Below, in pieces: positions 60,378 through 64,000 of a DNA stretch of 64,000 bases (position 1 is its first letter; each line of letters starts with the position of its first letter). This DNA is from Planctomycetaceae bacterium (lineage in GTDB: Bacteria; Planctomycetota; Planctomycetia; Planctomycetales; Planctomycetaceae). The stretch is taken from NCBI GenBank assembly GCA_020638955.1, contig JACKHO010000009.1, positions 248,001-312,000 on the forward strand, in the 5' to 3' direction. The notes beneath the pieces are model-generated. The model saw only the letters and a list, made by a program, of their open reading frames with translations. It was not told the DNA's origin and searched no databases. Made by a program: the position numbers and the translations under genes.

Positions 60378-62774
60378 ATGACGAAATTCAAATGGCTGAT
60401 CGCGCTCTGTGTTTCAGTCTTCATCGCCTCACCAGCGCTCGCAGAGATTCCGTTCGTCTCCGGGTTTGAACGATTTGGTCGGCATGAGGAAATTGCAGAC
60501 CGCACGGCTGGTCAGCTACTACTCAGTGAACTGAACTGTACAAGCTGCCATAAGACGAATGACCCCCTGATTCAGCCGAAGGGGGGCCCAAATCTCGCAG
60601 GGGCTGGTAACCGATTGCAGCGGGAGTGGATGCTGCGATTCCTGATGAATCCCCAGCAAACAAAACCGGGGACGACCATGCCGGGGATTCTGGATCGGCT
60701 GTACCCGGAACAACAATTGGGCGCGGCAGTCGCACTTTCCGCCTACCTGGAAACTCTGGAGCAGCCGTTCCCGGAAATCCGGGCAACCGGTGCGAATCCA
60801 GTGTTGTTCGAATTCTGGAACCGGGGTGATGCCGCACGAGGCAAGGCGCTGTACCACCAAATTGGTTGCGTCGCCTGTCACGAACCATCTGAGGACTACG
60901 AAGTCGTCGCGGTGAAGCCTTCGCCACTCGATGAATTGCTGGAGCAACTCGATCCCGACGAGTTGAAGGAAATGGGACTCTCCGCCGCGGCGCGCAAGGT
61001 TCAGTCCATTCCGCATAGCAATCTGGCAGAGAAATACACTCGGCAGTCGCTGACTCATTTTCTGCTCAAACCCGACGCCGTCCGCCCCGACGGACGCATG
61101 CCCGATTTTCAACTGACCGCCGTTGACGCGGCGGACATTTCCGAATTCCTGATAACCAAGTACAGCGAGGGGCAACGGATTGAGGCTCCACCTGCGACGG
61201 CGGAACTCGTGGCGGAAGGTCGCAAACTGTTTGAGGAATTCGGCTGCGTGAACTGTCACAATGTCAAAGGCATCGCAACTCATCCGGCGAAACCATTGGC
61301 AGAACTTGCCGTCGACGCGGAGAATTCCTGCGTCAGCTCCCGATTGGGGAATCAACCTCGTTATGTTTTGGACGAACAGCAAACACATGCAATTCGAGCC
61401 GCCTTCGCCCCTGCGGGCACGACGGCGAAACCAGATGCACTGCATTCAAACATGCTCAAGCTGAACTGTTTCGCGTGTCATGAACGGGGAGGTCAGGGAG
61501 GCGTTGGTCGCTACCGGCGACCGTACTTCGAAACGCTGGGCCATGTTGACATTGGTGACGAAGGCCGACTTCCCCCCACGTTGTCCGGCGTCGGAGCGAA
61601 GCTCAACGAGAAGTGGCTAACATCTGTCTTGCAGGGGAAGGGGCGGGTGCGTCCGCATATGACGATTCGCATGCCCGTATTCCCAGCAACGATGACCAAA
61701 AGCCTTCCCTCGCAGTTCGCGGCCGCCGATGAACTCGCTTCGCCGAAACCTTCAGCCGAAGTCTTCGCGAAGCTCGACGAAAAGTCGGCTCTCGAAGCGG
61801 GGCGACTGCTCATGGACGTGGGCTGCGTACAGTGCCACGAATTCAATGGCGAGACGCTACCAGGAACAGTGGGAGTGGACTTGCTGGGAGTGGCCGATCG
61901 AATTGATCCCCAGTGGTTCCACGACTTCCTTAGGAATCCTGCCGATTTGAAACCACGAACGCGTATGCCCACATTCTTCCCAGATGGTAAGAGTGCCAAT
62001 CAGCAAATCCTCGGTGGCGACATGGAACTGCAAATCGCGGCCATGTGGGCTTACATCAAGAATCTGAGCAAGCAACCGCTGCCGCAAAAAATCGCCGACG
62101 CCCGCTCGCAGAACTACGAACTCACGCCGCTGGGGAAGCCGGTCGTGCTGCGGACCTTCATGCCCGAAGCCGGGACGCATGCCATTGCCGTGGGATTCCC
62201 ACAGAAGGTGCACTTCGCACTGGATGCGGAAACAGTGCGACTGGCTCAAGGCTGGCGTGGCCGGTTCCTCGACGCGGAAGGAACCTGGTTCATGCGTTTC
62301 GCACCGCCGGCAGACCCACTGGGCAACGAAGTGCTGAACCTGTCTGCTGGTCCCGACTTCGCTGTGTTAACACGTCCCGAGGCGAAATGGCCTGTAGCTG
62401 CAGAAGAAGCGGGAATTCAATTCCAAGGATATCGGCTCGACGCCGAGGGTGTGCCGACATTCGAGTACGACGTTGGTGGATGGCGTATTGCCGACCGCAT
62501 TGTTCCCAACGAGTCCAACGGACTGACGCGGACGCTGACACTGACAAGAGTTGGAAGCGAGGCGAGCTCACAAGTTTTCTACCGCGTACTGGCGGGGAAT
62601 GGTTTGAAACAACTGGGACCGAACAAATGCCAGCTCGGAGCGGGCGTGGTTGTGACCTCAAGTACTGCCGGCGAACTACGGGATGGCAACGGCCATCACG
62701 AATGGCTCATCCCACTCGGTTCAGCTATTGGAAACGGAACGGAAACGCGAGTGGAGGTAGAGTATCAATGGTAA
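60378..62774 (+). CDS. Secreted multi-CxxCH cytochrome c-type protein (five heme motifs)
   Basis: 798 aa. Signal peptide LIALCVSVFIASPALAE. Five CxxCH motifs: CTSCH (Cys54), CVACH (Cys164), CVNCH (Cys290), CFACH (Cys364) and CVQCH (Cys483). Between them are cytochrome c-like modules with M-containing segments (PGTTMPG, GRMPDFQL, RMPTFFPDG). The last 250 residues form a beta-rich domain without heme. Such planctomycete proteins feed electrons from outer-membrane or periplasmic dehydrogenases; here the dehydrogenase-type gene overlaps the end by seven bases. Electron partner is inferred. Confidence 0.8.
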   Translation: MTKFKWLIALCVSVFIASPALAEIPFVSGFERFGRHEEIADRTAGQLLLSELNCTSCHKTNDPLIQPKGGPNLAGAGNRLQREWMLRFLMNPQQTKPGTTMPGILDRLYPEQQLGAAVALSAYLETLEQPFPEIRATGANPVLFEFWNRGDAARGKALYHQIGCVACHEPSEDYEVVAVKPSPLDELLEQLDPDELKEMGLSAAARKVQSIPHSNLAEKYTRQSLTHFLLKPDAVRPDGRMPDFQLTAVDAADISEFLITKYSEGQRIEAPPATAELVAEGRKLFEEFGCVNCHNVKGIATHPAKPLAELAVDAENSCVSSRLGNQPRYVLDEQQTHAIRAAFAPAGTTAKPDALHSNMLKLNCFACHERGGQGGVGRYRRPYFETLGHVDIGDEGRLPPTLSGVGAKLNEKWLTSVLQGKGRVRPHMTIRMPVFPATMTKSLPSQFAAADELASPKPSAEVFAKLDEKSALEAGRLLMDVGCVQCHEFNGETLPGTVGVDLLGVADRIDPQWFHDFLRNPADLKPRTRMPTFFPDGKSANQQILGGDMELQIAAMWAYIKNLSKQPLPQKIADARSQNYELTPLGKPVVLRTFMPEAGTHAIAVGFPQKVHFALDAETVRLAQGWRGRFLDAEGTWFMRFAPPADPLGNEVLNLSAGPDFAVLTRPEAKWPVAAEEAGIQFQGYRLDAEGVPTFEYDVGGWRIADRIVPNESNGLTRTLTLTRVGSEASSQVFYRVLAGNGLKQLGPNKCQLGAGVVVTSSTAGELRDGNGHHEWLIPLGSAIGNGTETRVEVEYQW

Positions 62775-64000
62775 CTCGCTGTCAATTTCTGTTCGCCGTT
62801 TTGTGTGTGCTTGTCTGTGCCAATGCGCATGCACAATCAGAGGAGGACTACTACCGACTCATCGACGTAAGCGTGGCCGAAACGCTGTCACAATCGCGTG
62901 CGAAAAACTGGAAGCCTGCACCCGACGGACTCGCACTGGAAGTAAGCGGCATTGCCATTCTCGATGGAAACCGCATTGCCGTCGCCATCCGAAAGGGGGA
63001 AGTCTGGATTCTCGACGGTGTGTACGACAATCCTCCGAAAGACGTCACGTATCATCGCTTCGCCACGGCATTGCACGAACCGCTGGGACTGCTCGCACAC
63101 AATGGCTCGCTCTACACTGTTCAGCGGACCGAAATGACGCGACTGACAGACACTGACGGGGATGATGTCGCCGATGAATACGTCACCGTCGCCAAGGGCT
63201 GGGGAGTTACTGGGCACTATCATGAGTACGCCTACGGCCCCGAACTGGACGGTGAAGGAAACCTCTGGCTGACGCTGAATATCGGCCTCGGCCTGCAGGG
63301 AGAGCATCTCAAACGCACCATTCAAGAACCGACACTGGGATATCGTCAGGGACGCTGGCGCGGCTGGGGAATGAAGGTAACGCCAGACGGAAAGCTTGTT
63401 CCAGTGTGTGCCGGCATGCGTTCACCTGCTGGAATTGGAGCGAACGCCGAGGGCGACATGTTCTACACGGACCAGCAGGGGAACTGGGTCGCGACGAACT
63501 CGCTGCATCACATGCGGGACGGTGTCATGTTTCACCATGCCGAGGCATTGGCCTCGATGAATGAGCCGGGCTCGACCATTCACGAAGTGAAAGAAGTTCC
63601 CAACGGATTGCCACTACCACAGGCATTGGAAAAGTTTCCGCAGTTGCGGCCACCAGCCGTCTGGTTCCCCTATAAAAAAATGGGACAGTCTGCGACCGAC
63701 ATTGTCCTCGACGCGAGCGAGGGCAAGTTCGGCCCCTTTGCAGGACAGTTGTTTGTCGGAGAATTCACTCAGGCAGGTATCAACCGGGTGTTTCTTGAAA
63801 AGGTCGACGGAGAATATCAGGGTGCCTGTTTTCCATTTCGCACGGGTATGGCGACAGCCGTACTGCGACTGGAACAGGGACATGATGGCAGCCTGTTCGC
63901 CGGATTAACGAACCGCGGCTGGAGCAGTCTGGGTTCGGCGTCATACGGGTTGCAGCGGCTCCAGTGGACGGGAAAGACACCCTTCGAAATCCTCGAAATG
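62768..64000 (+). CDS. Membrane-bound dehydrogenase-type propeller protein (3' end outside window)
   Basis: 411 codons visible. Signal peptide (LFAVLCVLVCANAHAQ) and a propeller pattern (SGIAILDGNRIAVAIRKGEVWILDG, LTDTDGDDVADEYVTV, YGPELDGEGNLWLTLN, GMKVTPDGKLVPVCAGMRSPAGIGANAEGDMFYTDQQG) like the PSD1/membrane-bound dehydrogenase proteins of planctomycetes, in which a heme-binding or cytochrome domain usually follows further down. ATG 62768 has GGAGGT ten bases upstream and overlaps the cytochrome gene's end by seven bases. Activity not shown. Confidence 0.75.
   Translation, partial: MVTRCQFLFAVLCVLVCANAHAQSEEDYYRLIDVSVAETLSQSRAKNWKPAPDGLALEVSGIAILDGNRIAVAIRKGEVWILDGVYDNPPKDVTYHRFATALHEPLGLLAHNGSLYTVQRTEMTRLTDTDGDDVADEYVTVAKGWGVTGHYHEYAYGPELDGEGNLWLTLNIGLGLQGEHLKRTIQEPTLGYRQGRWRGWGMKVTPDGKLVPVCAGMRSPAGIGANAEGDMFYTDQQGNWVATNSLHHMRDGVMFHHAEALASMNEPGSTIHEVKEVPNGLPLPQALEKFPQLRPPAVWFPYKKMGQSATDIVLDASEGKFGPFAGQLFVGEFTQAGINRVFLEKVDGEYQGACFPFRTGMATAVLRLEQGHDGSLFAGLTNRGWSSLGSASYGLQRLQWTGKTPFEILEM

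Overview
The window looks like chromosomal DNA of a planctomycete (Planctomycetales, Gimesia/Rubinisphaera-like; the genus is inferred, not shown). The reasons are three secreted FGly-type sulfatases, several secreted PQQ/quinoprotein-like beta-propellers, a DUF1559-like protein, a large multi-CxxCH cytochrome followed by a dehydrogenase-type propeller, a short zinc-ribbon/RDD membrane protein, GTG and TTG starts, and several families of short interspersed palindromic repeats. No rRNA, tRNA, CRISPR array, transposase or integrase was seen.

Layout. 1-2722: 5' part of secA (minus). 3142-9739: a plus-strand envelope/polysaccharide run (mannose-1-phosphate guanylyltransferase, RuvX, a WD40-like/O-antigen-ligase fusion, a UDP-glucuronate 4-epimerase-like enzyme, LarC). 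9754-15525: a minus-strand Tad/Flp pilus cluster (pilin, a 37-aa small ORF, prepilin peptidase, CpaB, secretin CpaC, CpaE) that lacks the motor genes. 15865-22292 (minus): diacylglycerol kinase, two sulfatases and a CehA/McbA-type PHP hydrolase. 22567-31188: SDR oxidoreductase; FAD/Fe-S oxidase overlapping a MoaD-like carrier; zinc-ribbon proteins; a DNA/RNA non-specific nuclease; a DUF1559-like protein; a translationally coupled SGNH hydrolase/DUF5989 pair. 31189-33620: an ASST-like propeller, then a repeat-rich patch with three small genes. 33622-40592: a sulfatase, a sialidase-like propeller, an ExeA-type ATPase with a membrane partner, and two divergent PQQ-like propellers. 40597-45641: small zinc-ribbon and hypothetical proteins, an SBF-type transporter, and a very large membrane-anchored protein. 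45641-47663: a permease, an ABC ATPase and a YtrA-type GntR regulator, in one operon with the large protein. 47873-55191: an NtrC-type two-component system convergent with a CusBA/CzcBA-like RND metal efflux pair. 55543-64000: VHL-like/metallopeptidase fusion, ThiF-type E1, PurN, aldose 1-epimerase, zinc-ribbon/RDD protein, penta-CxxCH cytochrome and the start of a membrane-bound-dehydrogenase-type propeller.

How genes may work together. The efflux pair has a GG-N10-GC sigma-54 promoter with two 17-bp inverted repeats just upstream, and the NtrC-type regulator lies next to it, so a self-contained sigma-54-controlled efflux circuit is likely. The GntR regulator has a strong sigma-70-like promoter with a 12-bp palindrome beside it and heads a four-gene operon. 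Sulfatases, sialidase-like and quinoprotein-like secreted proteins fit breakdown of sulfated polysaccharides.

Points deserving a second look: the sigma-54/UAS circuit, the WD40-ligase fusion, the VHL-like metallopeptidase, the 37-residue Tad-locus peptide, the repeat-bounded small genes at 32.4-33.6 kb, the ABC/large-protein operon, the in-frame insertion in the guanylyltransferase, and the inverted pair of about 140-bp elements at 41.3 and 50.3 kb. Translations and alignments were done by eye; family names without a diagnostic motif are tentative.
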